The notes beneath the pieces are model-generated. The model had not been told where the DNA came from and did not search any database. It saw only the letters and a list, made by a program, of their open reading frames with translations. The position numbers and the translations under genes are program-made. A DNA stretch of 64,000 nt from assembly GCA_018435605.1 (NCBI GenBank), contig JAHDNF010000016.1, forward strand, positions 1 to 64,000, given 5' to 3'. The stretch comes from a bacterium (GTDB lineage Bacteria > Auribacterota > Auribacteria > Auribacterales > Auribacteraceae). Of this stretch, positions 47,425 through 55,748 are shown in pieces; the stretch's first letter is position 1, and each line of letters opens with the position of its first letter.

Positions 47425-47463
47425 TTGACGAGTAATCATTAATGGGTTACTATTACCCGTCAA
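47425..47463 (+). promoter_or_regulatory. Promoter of the biosynthetic cluster, inside a 12-bp inverted repeat
   Basis: TTGACG (47425-47430), a 17-nt spacer and TACTAT (47448-47453) predict a start near 47460. The arms TTGACGAGTAAT (47425-47436) and ATTACCCGTCAA (47452-47463) are inverted copies with one mismatch. They span the promoter from the -35 box to the start site. A protein bound there would block RNA polymerase. Confidence 0.65.
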
Positions 47464-47519
47464 AGTTTAAGAAATTCATTTGGATGTTGTTTGAAAACTA
47501 TTACGGCTGGATTTGAAAT

Positions 47520-48020
47520 ATGAAATTTACCTTAATTGACAAGATTACGTCATGTAATTGTGTCGACAAGATTTCTTCCGTGAAAAATTTGTCTCTTGGA
47601 GAGGAATATCTTGCGGATCATTTCCCTGGATATCCTGTAATGCCGGGTGTTCTGATGATTGAGGCCATGGTGCAAACCGCCGGTTGGCTGGTTAGAATTC
47701 GTACAGATTTTGCTTTTTCGATGATAATTTTATCCGAAACGCGAAATGTAAAGTATGGAAGGTTTATCGTTCCGGGAGACCAGCTTGAAATTGATGTAGT
47801 TGTCAAGGAGTTTCAAAAAAATAAAGTTAAATGCAAAGGAACCGGCAAAGTCAATGGTCAGGTTGCTGTCTCAGCTCAGTTTGACCTTGATTGCTTTAAT
47901 CTGGCTGATAGGAATCCCAGTTTGGCGGCTAACGATGTTTCGTTGAAAGAATATGCCATGTCCGCATTGCATGATCTTGGCGGAGCTAATTTCATCGAGG
48001 AGCAGAATAAATTAAATTGA
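47520..48020 (+). CDS. FabZ-like 3-hydroxyacyl-ACP dehydratase (active-site complete)
   Basis: The 166-residue protein is a hot-dog-fold dehydratase. ADHFPGYPVMPGVLMIEAM (residues 32-50) carries catalytic His34 and Glu48, matching FabZ. It would remove water from 3-hydroxyacyl-ACP to give the trans-2-enoyl product. A ~20-residue C-terminal extension (ALHDLGGANFIEEQNK) goes beyond normal FabZ. It is the first gene of the cluster. The next dehydratase (49812) lacks the His, so the two may form a heterodimer. The absence of an enoyl reductase in the cluster suggests the double bonds are kept. Confidence 0.88.
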   Translation: MKFTLIDKITSCNCVDKISSVKNLSLGEEYLADHFPGYPVMPGVLMIEAMVQTAGWLVRIRTDFAFSMIILSETRNVKYGRFIVPGDQLEIDVVVKEFQKNKVKCKGTGKVNGQVAVSAQFDLDCFNLADRNPSLAANDVSLKEYAMSALHDLGGANFIEEQNKLN

Positions 48021-48123
48021 TTCTGTTTTCCGGCATGTTGTTAGATATGTTGAACTTGTTGTCTCAGATAATGCGTTGCTGTCTAAACCAAGCAGTCGCA
48101 TGAATGTTTTATGGGGGATATAG

Positions 48124-48894
48124 ATGAGTAGTAGTGAAAAAAAATTTGAAAATAAAGTTGTGATTGTAACCGGCGCCTCAAGGGGTATAGGAAAAGCCGT
48201 GGCCGTTGGGTTTGGCTCGCAAGGAGCGCGTATTGCGATCAATTATAAATCAAATAAAGATGCGGCTCAGGAAACTGCACAGCTTGTAGAGCAAGCTGGA
48301 GGTAAAGCCTTGCTTTTTCAAGCTGATATATCTTCGAGAATCGATTGTGAAAAATTGCTTGAGCAGGTTGTTGCTAAATGGGAAACAGTGCATATTCTGG
48401 TAAATAATGCCGGTGTTGCTAAAGACGGTTTGGTTATGGGTTTAGATGAGAATGACTGGGATGCTGTGATTAAAACGAATCTTGACGGAACGGTCTTCTT
48501 GTCCAAAGCGGTTTTACCGTATATGATGATGCAGAAATATGGCCGGATAATAAATATATCGTCTGTATCAGCGGGAAATGGACGTCGCGGTCAGGGGGCA
48601 TATTCATCATCTAAAGGAGCTGTCGAAGCGTTTACCCGTGTTTTGGCTTTGGAAGTGGCTCCGAAAAATATTACAGTTAACGCCATAGCTCCGGGTATGG
48701 TGGAAACCGACATGAGTGATCTTGTGCGTGGATTGGCCAATAAACAGATATTGGCTCAGATTCCGGTGGGCAGATACGCCAAACCGGAAGACGTGGCTGA
48801 TTCCGTATTGTTCCTTGCGTCAGACAAGGCAAGTTATATTACAGGGCAGGTGATCCGTGTTGACGGCGGCATTACTCTTGGTATAGGAATTTAA
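48124..48894 (+). CDS. FabG-like 3-oxoacyl-ACP reductase
   Basis: The 256-residue short-chain dehydrogenase reduces 3-oxoacyl-ACP with NADPH. The cofactor turn is TGASRGIG (16-23), followed by NNAG (95-98). The catalytic set is Ser147, Tyr160 and Lys164 (YSSSK). The end GQVIRVDGGITLGIGI matches FabG. Arg20 after the glycine turn fits NADP preference. It follows the first dehydratase by 103 bp, with GGGGGA before the ATG. It supplies the ketoreductase of the elongation cycle. Confidence 0.93.
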   Translation: MSSSEKKFENKVVIVTGASRGIGKAVAVGFGSQGARIAINYKSNKDAAQETAQLVEQAGGKALLFQADISSRIDCEKLLEQVVAKWETVHILVNNAGVAKDGLVMGLDENDWDAVIKTNLDGTVFLSKAVLPYMMMQKYGRIINISSVSAGNGRRGQGAYSSSKGAVEAFTRVLALEVAPKNITVNAIAPGMVETDMSDLVRGLANKQILAQIPVGRYAKPEDVADSVLFLASDKASYITGQVIRVDGGITLGIGI

Positions 48895-48945
48895 GTCGTA
48901 CATTATATATTATAAATTGTGAGAATCAAATAGGGAGGAAGTTGT

Positions 48946-49329
48946 ATGCTGACAAAAGACGAAGTGTATTCTAAGGTAACAGATTGTCTGGTTGATGCGT
49001 TGGGTGTTGATGAGGATGAAGTAAGTCCGGACGCTACTTTAACCGGAGATCTAGGCGCGGAATCGATTGATTTTCTGGATATCGTTTTTCGTCTTGAAAA
49101 ATCGTTTGGTATCAAAATCCCTCGTGGTGGATTGTTTCTGGAGAATATTCTGTCTAATCCTGAATTCGTAAAGGACGGCCGTGTTACGGAAAAAGGTCTG
49201 CAGGAGTTGCGCGAAAAAATGCCCCATCTTGATATCGATAAATTCGCTAAAGAACCGAACGTAAATAATTTTGCCGATTTGTTTACGGTTGAAATGCTTG
49301 TCAATTACGTATCGACAAAATTGAATTAA
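48946..49329 (+). CDS. Acyl carrier protein, long form
   Basis: Helix I, the loop and helix II of an ACP are clear: VDEDEVSPDATLTGDLGAESIDFLDIVFRLEK with the phosphopantetheine attachment Ser40 (GAESIDFLD). The protein has 127 residues, against about 80 for a housekeeping ACP. The extra sequence lies after helix II (about 58-108: RGGLFLENILSNPEFVKDGRV…). This insertion may be a partner-recognition element. A strong GGGAGGAAG lies upstream. The holo-ACP synthase gene follows by 20 bp, so this pathway brings its own carrier and activating enzyme. Confidence 0.92.
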   Translation: MLTKDEVYSKVTDCLVDALGVDEDEVSPDATLTGDLGAESIDFLDIVFRLEKSFGIKIPRGGLFLENILSNPEFVKDGRVTEKGLQELREKMPHLDIDKFAKEPNVNNFADLFTVEMLVNYVSTKLN

Positions 49330-49349
49330 TCGCGGATATTGTACGGCTG

Positions 49350-49781
49350 ATGGCGGATAGCGATGCGGACGGAAAGTATGATATTTCGTTGAATCTGCGT
49401 AGCGGGCGTGTGTATGGTGTAGGTATTGATATTATTGAAGTCGATCGTGTAACCCGTTTAATCGAAAACCATTCCACAATGCTTCAAAGGATATTCACAG
49501 CATCGGAGCGTAATCTCATTTCAAGTTATGCTAAATCGTCATGTAATTTGCCGTGTCGGATATTTGCAATGAAAGAAGCTATATTAAAGTCATGTGCCGT
49601 CGGTTGGCAGGAAGGTGTTGCGTGGAGCGATATGGAAATTACCGGTTTCGCTAACTGTCATGAACCTATATTGACGGGTAAACTCGCAGAATATATAATA
49701 TCTAAGAATATACAAAAAGTTCTTGCGGTGTCGTCGGCTACCGGATCGTACGCAGTTGCTCAGGCAATCGCACTCATGTGA
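49350..49781 (+). CDS. AcpS-type 4'-phosphopantetheinyl transferase
   Basis: The protein transfers 4'-phosphopantetheine from CoA to the carrier Ser. GVGIDIIEVDRV near residues 24-35 carries the Mg-binding Asp, and FAMKEAILKS near 71-80 the second acidic residue and the Lys motif. At 143 residues it is slightly longer than typical AcpS (~120) because of an N-terminal extension of about 20 residues before VYGVG. A later start at the GTG near 49409 would remove that extension. It directly follows the ACP gene, its likely substrate. Confidence 0.88.
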   Translation: MADSDADGKYDISLNLRSGRVYGVGIDIIEVDRVTRLIENHSTMLQRIFTASERNLISSYAKSSCNLPCRIFAMKEAILKSCAVGWQEGVAWSDMEITGFANCHEPILTGKLAEYIISKNIQKVLAVSSATGSYAVAQAIALM

Positions 49782-49811
49782 TGGTAAATATAGTTAAAAT
49801 AAAAGATATGA

Positions 49812-50294
49812 GTGAAAAAAATGCGCTGGATAATGATTGACCGGTTTTTAGATTTGAAAAAAGGCGAGTACGCCAAGGCAATCAAAAATGTTACTATGGG
49901 TGAAGATCATATACACGATCAGTACCCGAGCTATCCTATTATGCCCAATACATTGATTATAGAAGCGATGGCGCAGACCGGCGGTATACTTGCAGGAAAG
50001 AGCCTTGATTTCAAACGTCAGGTTTTCTTAGCCAAACTTGAAAAGGTAACTTTTTACGCAATGGTCTGTCCGGGTGACCAGTTGATATTGGATGCGTGGA
50101 TAGACGATCTTCGTGAAGAAGGCGGGCGTTTCACTGCGCGGGCAATGGTTGGCGATACGTTGGTAGCGGATGCGAGCATTATGTTTGTCTGCCTGAAAAA
50201 TCCGAACGGATCGTCGACACATAGAAAAAACGGCGATGAGTTTATATTCGGACGCGAGTTGTTGTCCGTTTTGAATTTGGACTTGAATTCGTGA
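49812..50294 (+). CDS. FabZ-like hot-dog protein lacking the catalytic His
   Basis: The 160-residue protein matches FabZ along its length, but the active-site motif HFPGxPVMPG reads QYPSYPIMPN (about 37-46). The catalytic His is replaced by Gln37, and two motif glycines by Ser and Asn. Glu51 in IIEAMAQTGG is kept. A nearby His35 is out of register. It is likely a non-catalytic partner of the dehydratase at 47520, as in heterodimeric dehydratases (mycobacterial HadAB-type, aryl-polyene ApeI/ApeP). Two starts are possible, GTG 49812 and ATG 49821; neither has a strong Shine-Dalgarno. Confidence 0.85.
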   Translation: MKKMRWIMIDRFLDLKKGEYAKAIKNVTMGEDHIHDQYPSYPIMPNTLIIEAMAQTGGILAGKSLDFKRQVFLAKLEKVTFYAMVCPGDQLILDAWIDDLREEGGRFTARAMVGDTLVADASIMFVCLKNPNGSSTHRKNGDEFIFGRELLSVLNLDLNS

Positions 50295-50313
50295 TCGTTT
50301 AAGCTATAGGATT

Positions 50314-51615
50314 ATGACTATGGACAAGAAAAAACGAATTGTTATTACTGGTATTGGAGTTGTTACGCCGATAGGAATCGGTAAAGATGTGTTCTGGGAA
50401 AATGCTCTTAACGGGACATGTGGAATCAATCCTCTTGTACTGGAAGGCAAAAAAGGCGTTACGGAAATTCTTTGCGGGCAGGTTGACGATTTTAAAGCCC
50501 GTAATTATATAGAAAATCGAAAATCGCTAAAGGTGATGTCGAAAGACATGCAGATGTCGGTTGCCGCGGCTAAACTTGCTGTCGAGGATTCCGGTTTAGA
50601 TCTGCAATCCGTTGACCCTACAATGTTGGGTGTAAGTATCGGCGCTGGAATGATTCATTCCGATCTTGACGAACTTGGCCTGCCGATCTCCGAGTCTTGC
50701 GTAAACGGTAAGTTCGACATAACGAAATTCGCTAAGCAGGCTCAGACTCTGCTGTATCCCTTATGGTTGTTAAAACAGTTGCCGAACATGTTGGCTTCAC
50801 ACATATCTATTATAAATAATGCTCAGGGGCCTAGCAACTCGCTGACAACTTCGTCTTCGGCAGGGCTTCAGGCTATTGGCGAGGCAGATCGAATAATCGA
50901 ACGAGATGATGCCCGCTGGTTTATATGCGGTGGCGCAGACCATAAGGTGCATCCTCTTGAAATACTCAAGTATGATTTACTTCATTTATTGTACGATAGG
51001 TCTAAAAAGTCGTTGCCGGATGTGGCATGCGCTTATGATAGGCGTCGTAGCGGTTTGATTCCGGGAGAGGCCGCTGTTGTCGTGGTGATAGAAGATTTGC
51101 AGTCTGCCGTTGACAGGAATGCAAGTATATACGGGGAGATAATAGGTTACGGATCTTCCGGTGGAGTTACTGTTCGCGATACCGATCCTGAAAAATGTTC
51201 GTATATAGAGTCTATCTCAATACTTAACGCGCTTGATGACGCCGGATTAACTCCCGATCGGATAGACTGTATTTTTGGTCATGGTTCGTCGAGTGTTGTT
51301 GGCGATGCGGCAGAGATTATGGCCTATAAAAAGGCTTTAGGCAATGCGGCATATAATATTCCGATTACTTCGGTAGTTCCAATGGTAGGTTTCAATGGAG
51401 CGGCGCTGGGTCCGCTCAATCTTGTATGCGCGCTTCTGGCTATGCGGGATAGCAAGCTGTTCCCTACACTTTTTCTCGAAGACCCTGATCCTGTTTGCGA
51501 TTTGGATATTGTGCGCGGCGCGTATCGCGATCATGAGGTGTCTGTAGCTATGGTCAATACTTTTGACTTTGCCGGACAGGGTGCAACCATGATTGTCAAG
51601 AAATACGAGGGATAA
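50314..51615 (+). CDS. Ketosynthase-like protein without catalytic Cys (chain-length-factor type)
   Basis: The 433-residue protein has the KAS-II/FabF fold throughout (RIVITGIGVVTPIG at the start, GEAAVVVVIED, NTFDFAGQGATMIVKK at the end). In the nucleophile motif LTTSSSAGLQAIGEA, Ser181 stands where the next gene has Cys. The first His is kept (FGHGSSS, His323). In the second His motif (VPMVGFNGAALG) Phe360 replaces His, and Val replaces the nearby Lys. It therefore cannot condense by the normal mechanism. It resembles the KS-beta/chain-length factor of type II polyketide and aryl-polyene synthases, which pair with an active ketosynthase. The partner gene starts 4 bp downstream. Confidence 0.88.
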   Translation: MTMDKKKRIVITGIGVVTPIGIGKDVFWENALNGTCGINPLVLEGKKGVTEILCGQVDDFKARNYIENRKSLKVMSKDMQMSVAAAKLAVEDSGLDLQSVDPTMLGVSIGAGMIHSDLDELGLPISESCVNGKFDITKFAKQAQTLLYPLWLLKQLPNMLASHISIINNAQGPSNSLTTSSSAGLQAIGEADRIIERDDARWFICGGADHKVHPLEILKYDLLHLLYDRSKKSLPDVACAYDRRRSGLIPGEAAVVVVIEDLQSAVDRNASIYGEIIGYGSSGGVTVRDTDPEKCSYIESISILNALDDAGLTPDRIDCIFGHGSSSVVGDAAEIMAYKKALGNAAYNIPITSVVPMVGFNGAALGPLNLVCALLAMRDSKLFPTLFLEDPDPVCDLDIVRGAYRDHEVSVAMVNTFDFAGQGATMIVKKYEG

Positions 51616-51619
51616 AGAC

Positions 51620-52912
51620 ATGCGACATATTAACAGAAGAGTAGTTGTTACAGGCATGGAAATGATAACACCACTGGGTGTAGGCATGGAAGAAACATGG
51701 AAGGCTATGCAGGCAGGCAAGTCTGGTGTGGATTATATAAAACGCTTTGATTGCGAGACTTTTCAAACACGGATTGCAGGGCAGGTTAAAAATTTTAAGT
51801 TTTCAGATTTTATATTGGATTATCCGGATATCGAAGATTTGGGCATACACTCGAAATTTTCGCTTGCCGCGACGAAAATGGCGCTGGAGAATTCCGGTAT
51901 AGAAGTGGACAAGATAAATCCCCGCCGTTCCGGAGTGTACCTTGGTTCCGGCGAAGGAGAGTTTGATTTTTTCGGTTTTACAGACTGTATTATAGATTCA
52001 TGGTGTGAAGATCATGTGGATTTACATGATTTTTTTGAGGCAGGCAGAAGACACCTCCATCCGTTTCGTGAACTTGAACACGATTCGAATAGACCGGCGG
52101 CGCATATAGCGTCTTACTTCGGTTTTTACGGACCTAACTCTAATTGTCTGACTGCGTGCGCCGCAAGCAGTCAGGCTATCGGGGAAGCGTGGTCTATGAT
52201 CAGGCGGGGGGATGCCGATGTAATGATTACCGGCGGAGCGCATTCCATGATTCATCCGCTTGGCGTGCTCGGTTTCAATCTGTTGACCGCCCTGTCTACA
52301 CAAAACGATGAACCGACAAAAGCCAGTAAACCTTTTGATATCAAACGCGACGGTTTTGTTCTTGGCGAAGGATCGGCTATCTTGATACTGGAAGATATGG
52401 AACATGCTAAGGCGCGCGGAGCTCGTATATTGGGTGAAATAATCGGTTACGGCACATCGGCGGATTCTTTTCGAATCACCGATGCCCATCCTGAAGGGCG
52501 CGGCGCTATAGATGCTATGTCACGTGCGCTTCGGCAGGCAGGCATACAACCGAAAGATATCGATTATATAAACGCACACGGAACGTCGACCAATGTGAAC
52601 GATACAGTTGAAACCATTGCTATAAAGAGCGTCTTCGGCGATAATATGGAAAATATTCCTGTTAGTTCTGTCAAATCTATGATGGGGCATCTGATTGCCG
52701 CGGCGGGCGCGGCTGAGTTGATCACCTGTTTGCTTGCTTTAAGAGACGGCATCATACCGCCTACTATAAATTACAACGATCCCGATCCGCAGTGTGATTT
52801 GGATTATGTGCCCAACAAGTGCCGCAAAAAAGAACTCAACACGATATTGTCCAATTCATTCGGTTTCGGCGGTCAGAATGTTGCTCTTGTTGTGCGAAAA
52901 TTTGGATCATAA
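51620..52912 (+). CDS. Beta-ketoacyl-ACP synthase (FabF-like, catalytically complete)
   Basis: The 430-residue KAS-II-type protein has the full triad: Cys180 in CLTACAASSQAIG, His320 in INAHGTST and His357 in KSMMGHLIAAAG, with Lys352. It performs decarboxylative Claisen condensation of malonyl-ACP onto the growing chain. I chose ATG 51620, behind GAGGG, over an upstream in-frame start at 51593 that would overlap the preceding gene by 23 bp. It probably forms a heterodimer with the inactive paralogue encoded just upstream. A loop at 120-160 (DSWCEDHVDLHDFFEAGRRHL) appears different from FabF and might shape substrate entry. Confidence 0.93.
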   Translation: MRHINRRVVVTGMEMITPLGVGMEETWKAMQAGKSGVDYIKRFDCETFQTRIAGQVKNFKFSDFILDYPDIEDLGIHSKFSLAATKMALENSGIEVDKINPRRSGVYLGSGEGEFDFFGFTDCIIDSWCEDHVDLHDFFEAGRRHLHPFRELEHDSNRPAAHIASYFGFYGPNSNCLTACAASSQAIGEAWSMIRRGDADVMITGGAHSMIHPLGVLGFNLLTALSTQNDEPTKASKPFDIKRDGFVLGEGSAILILEDMEHAKARGARILGEIIGYGTSADSFRITDAHPEGRGAIDAMSRALRQAGIQPKDIDYINAHGTSTNVNDTVETIAIKSVFGDNMENIPVSSVKSMMGHLIAAAGAAELITCLLALRDGIIPPTINYNDPDPQCDLDYVPNKCRKKELNTILSNSFGFGGQNVALVVRKFGS

Positions 52913-53085
52913 GATATTTTCTTCAAAAACCTTCACCTGCCGTCAGGCAGTAATTATGTTCAAAGATATCTTGCAAAGAGACGCTGTCCTGTGGATAATA
53001 GCAAAAGATTGAAATCGTTTATGTGTGCTATGGCATTTCAGCGTAGGGCTATGCGCAAACAATAAGCTGTTGGTGGTACGGGAAA

Positions 53086-54003
53086 ATGAAATTTTTGATA
53101 GGGATATTATTTGTCCTTATATTTTTAACGGTAGTGCTATATTTGCTGGTTGTACGTTTGGTGGCCAAAATTTTTCTAAATATAGCTATCACGACAGCGA
53201 GGGAATCTTCTCCGGAATTTCCCGGCGAACACGTGTCATTTAAAACCCGTGATGGTTTAACTCTGGAAGGTTATTTTATAAACGGGAAACGTTCTCGGGG
53301 CAAAACGGTGGTTTTTTGTCATGAAGTCGGAGCCGGTTGGGGATCATGGCATAAATATGCGTCATTTTTACCTGGAGCCGGATACAACCTATTCAGTTTT
53401 GATTTTAGGGGACATGGCGCTACAGCCGGTACAAACGGGTATTCGCCTAATCAATGGATCAGTCCGTATGAGATAGAAGACATTATCGGTGCTGTAGAGT
53501 ACTTGCGTGCACGCCCTGAAGTGGATAAAAATAATATAAGTTTTTTCGGTATTTCAAGAGGAGCGGGAGCGGCGGTGTGCGCCGCTTACGAAATAAAAGG
53601 GATACGAGCGATCATTGCTGACAGCGCCTTTTCCACTTATGAGACCCTTATAGATTATATTCTGCGCTGGACTTCTATTTATCTTCCGTTTAAACGATTG
53701 CCCCACTGGTTGAACTATATGCTTGCCGTACACGGCATGTGGTTGGCCTCGTTTAAGATAGGTCATGCGTTGCCACGCATGGAAAAATATTTGCGGAAAT
53801 TGGATTCTGTACCTGTCTTTTTTATTCATGGCGACCGTGATAACTACATACCTCCCGATCAGGCGAAAAGGCTTTACAATATGGCGCTAGAGCCGAAGAA
53901 ACTCTGGATTATAGCCAAGGCTAGACATAATGAAAGCGTACTTGTTAAACCGGAACAATATCGTGAGCAAATACTGTCTTTTTTAAATACCTATATGGAT
54001 TAA
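53086..54003 (+). CDS. Alpha/beta hydrolase with N-terminal membrane anchor
   Basis: The 305-residue protein begins with a strong membrane helix (about 1-30) and then a hydrolase domain of the BAAT/acyl-esterase or dienelactone-hydrolase type. It has FDFRGHGATAG, the nucleophile elbow GISRGAG, the acid in HGDRDNYIP and the His in ARHNESV. It could release or transfer the finished acyl chain from its carrier, or act as a peptidase or esterase on the final product. It lies 173 bp after the ketosynthase and 3 bp before the GH3 gene, so it belongs with the ligase part of the cluster. The substrate is unknown. Confidence 0.83.
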   Translation: MKFLIGILFVLIFLTVVLYLLVVRLVAKIFLNIAITTARESSPEFPGEHVSFKTRDGLTLEGYFINGKRSRGKTVVFCHEVGAGWGSWHKYASFLPGAGYNLFSFDFRGHGATAGTNGYSPNQWISPYEIEDIIGAVEYLRARPEVDKNNISFFGISRGAGAAVCAAYEIKGIRAIIADSAFSTYETLIDYILRWTSIYLPFKRLPHWLNYMLAVHGMWLASFKIGHALPRMEKYLRKLDSVPVFFIHGDRDNYIPPDQAKRLYNMALEPKKLWIIAKARHNESVLVKPEQYREQILSFLNTYMD

Positions 54004-54006
54004 AAC

Positions 54007-55689
54007 ATGATGAACGATATTATTTTCAATATGCTTTTCAGACTCATCCGGCATGACGCCTGTGTTGCCTTCAAAAAACATCTTTTCAATATGGGTAATG
54101 TGTCGGTTTGTCAGCATAATGTTCTTATGGAAAAACTTAAAAGGTCTCGTCATTCCGATTTCGGTAAAAAGTACCGATTTGCCGAAATTAACTCGGTTCA
54201 GCAGTTCAGGGATACCGTACCGGTTAATAAGTACCAAGATTTGAAACCGTATATTGACCGCGTGGTAGCCGGCGACGTCAGTGCGTTGTTTAATCCGGGC
54301 GAAAAAATAGTTATGTTTGCGTTGACTAGCGGCACTACTGAGTCGAGCAAATACGTGCCGGTAACAAAGCAGTTTCTCAAAGAGTACAAACGAGGTTCAT
54401 TTCAATGGGGATATCAAATGGCGGTCGATCATCCGGATATGCTAAGCCGCAAGATACTGGCTATCGTATCCCCGTATGATGAGGAATATACTCAAACCGG
54501 CATTCCTTGCGGGGCTATTTCGGGTATGGTAGCGGCAACGCAGAAATACCTTGCGCGAATGTTGTATATATTGCCATATTGGGTATACTGCATACCCGAC
54601 CAGCATGCGAAATATTACACCTTATTGAGGTTGGCTATGGCTGAACCGCAAGTGGGATTGATTACGACTGCCAATCCGAGCACCTTGGTTAAAATCGCCC
54701 GATTTGCGGATAAGTACAAAGAAAATTTGATTCGCGATATAAATGACGGGACTTTTTCCTTCAGCGATAAGTTGCCGCAAGATAAATTGAAAAAGATAAA
54801 TCCGCGCCTTGTTAAGAATCCGTCCCGCGCTAAAGAACTTGAACTTGTTGCGGGTGAACACGCAAATTTTTATCCGAAACATTTTTGGCCTAATATTCCA
54901 TTGTTGGCTACATGGAAAGGCGGTGTCCTGAGCCATTACATCGATATATTACCGGAGTTTTACGGTGACGTGCCCATTCGTGACCTTGGATTGATCGCAT
55001 CTGAGGGGCGTATGAGTGTTCCGTCTGAGGATGAAGGGTGCAGTGGGGTTATTGATCTTGAAAGCCATTTTTTTGAATTTATACCTGAGGACGAATACGG
55101 TAGCGGTAATCCGCGGACATTGCTTTGCCATGAGTTAGAGCGCGGAAGAAATTATTATATTGTGCTTACGACTTCGGCAGGTTATTTCCGGTATGATATT
55201 CATGATCTGGTTACTGTAACCGGATTTTTTGAGGAGGCTCCGTGTATAGCCTTTTTGAATAAAGGTAAACATATTTCTTCTTTAACCGGCGAAAAAGTCT
55301 CTGAATATCAGGTTATTCATGCAATACGAACTGCGATGAAAAGTGTCGACGCTCACATTCATTATTTTACCGTATCTCCTTGCTGGGATGTGATACCGTA
55401 TTATGCCGTGTGCCTTGAGGAGAACGAGGAATTGCGGGGCGTGAATATTGAAGATTTCAAAAAGGTTTTCGATGAAGATCTTAAACAGCGAAATTGCGAA
55501 TATCTGGCCAAACGTCAAACCGGAAGGCTTGGCAGTCCGAAAATTTTTTTGATAAAAAAGGGAACTTTCGACCGGTTACAGTATCAAAAATTTGAACGGT
55601 TATCAGGCAGAACTGAACAATACAAACATGTTTACTTAAACCCTGAAGTCGATTACCATAAAAAATTTGAAATTCTGGCAACTGTATAA
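54007..55689 (+). CDS. GH3-family acyl-amino-acid amido synthetase
   Basis: The 560-residue protein matches the GH3 family of adenylate-forming enzymes, known from plants (auxin and jasmonate conjugation) and present in scattered bacteria. Signature motifs are in order: ALTSGTTESSKYVPVT near 106-121 (phosphate loop), GLIASEGRMSVP near 338-350 (the Tyr/Ser-Glu motif), and YYIVLTTSAGYFRYDIHDLVTVTGF near 382-405 (adenosine and hinge motif). GH3 enzymes activate a carboxylic acid as acyl-AMP and couple it to an amino acid. In this cluster the acyl substrate would be the chain made by the KS/DH/KR set. The start is ATG 54007; a second ATG follows immediately. Confidence 0.9.
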   Translation: MMNDIIFNMLFRLIRHDACVAFKKHLFNMGNVSVCQHNVLMEKLKRSRHSDFGKKYRFAEINSVQQFRDTVPVNKYQDLKPYIDRVVAGDVSALFNPGEKIVMFALTSGTTESSKYVPVTKQFLKEYKRGSFQWGYQMAVDHPDMLSRKILAIVSPYDEEYTQTGIPCGAISGMVAATQKYLARMLYILPYWVYCIPDQHAKYYTLLRLAMAEPQVGLITTANPSTLVKIARFADKYKENLIRDINDGTFSFSDKLPQDKLKKINPRLVKNPSRAKELELVAGEHANFYPKHFWPNIPLLATWKGGVLSHYIDILPEFYGDVPIRDLGLIASEGRMSVPSEDEGCSGVIDLESHFFEFIPEDEYGSGNPRTLLCHELERGRNYYIVLTTSAGYFRYDIHDLVTVTGFFEEAPCIAFLNKGKHISSLTGEKVSEYQVIHAIRTAMKSVDAHIHYFTVSPCWDVIPYYAVCLEENEELRGVNIEDFKKVFDEDLKQRNCEYLAKRQTGRLGSPKIFLIKKGTFDRLQYQKFERLSGRTEQYKHVYLNPEVDYHKKFEILATV

Positions 55690-55748
55690 TGATTTTTTTA
55701 TAAGAATGGGTGTTGTATAGGCAACCGTAATCATTTTGAGGAGATGCT

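Noticed and set aside
50314-51615. Ordinary FabF with a sequencing error at the active site
   Set aside because: Several independent catalytic positions (Cys, second His, nearby Lys) are changed while the frame is intact, which one error cannot explain.
52930-52960. CTGCC-GTCA-GGCAG hairpin after the ketosynthase gene as a terminator
   Set aside because: The stem is only 5 bp and no T-run follows, so the downstream genes may still be co-transcribed.
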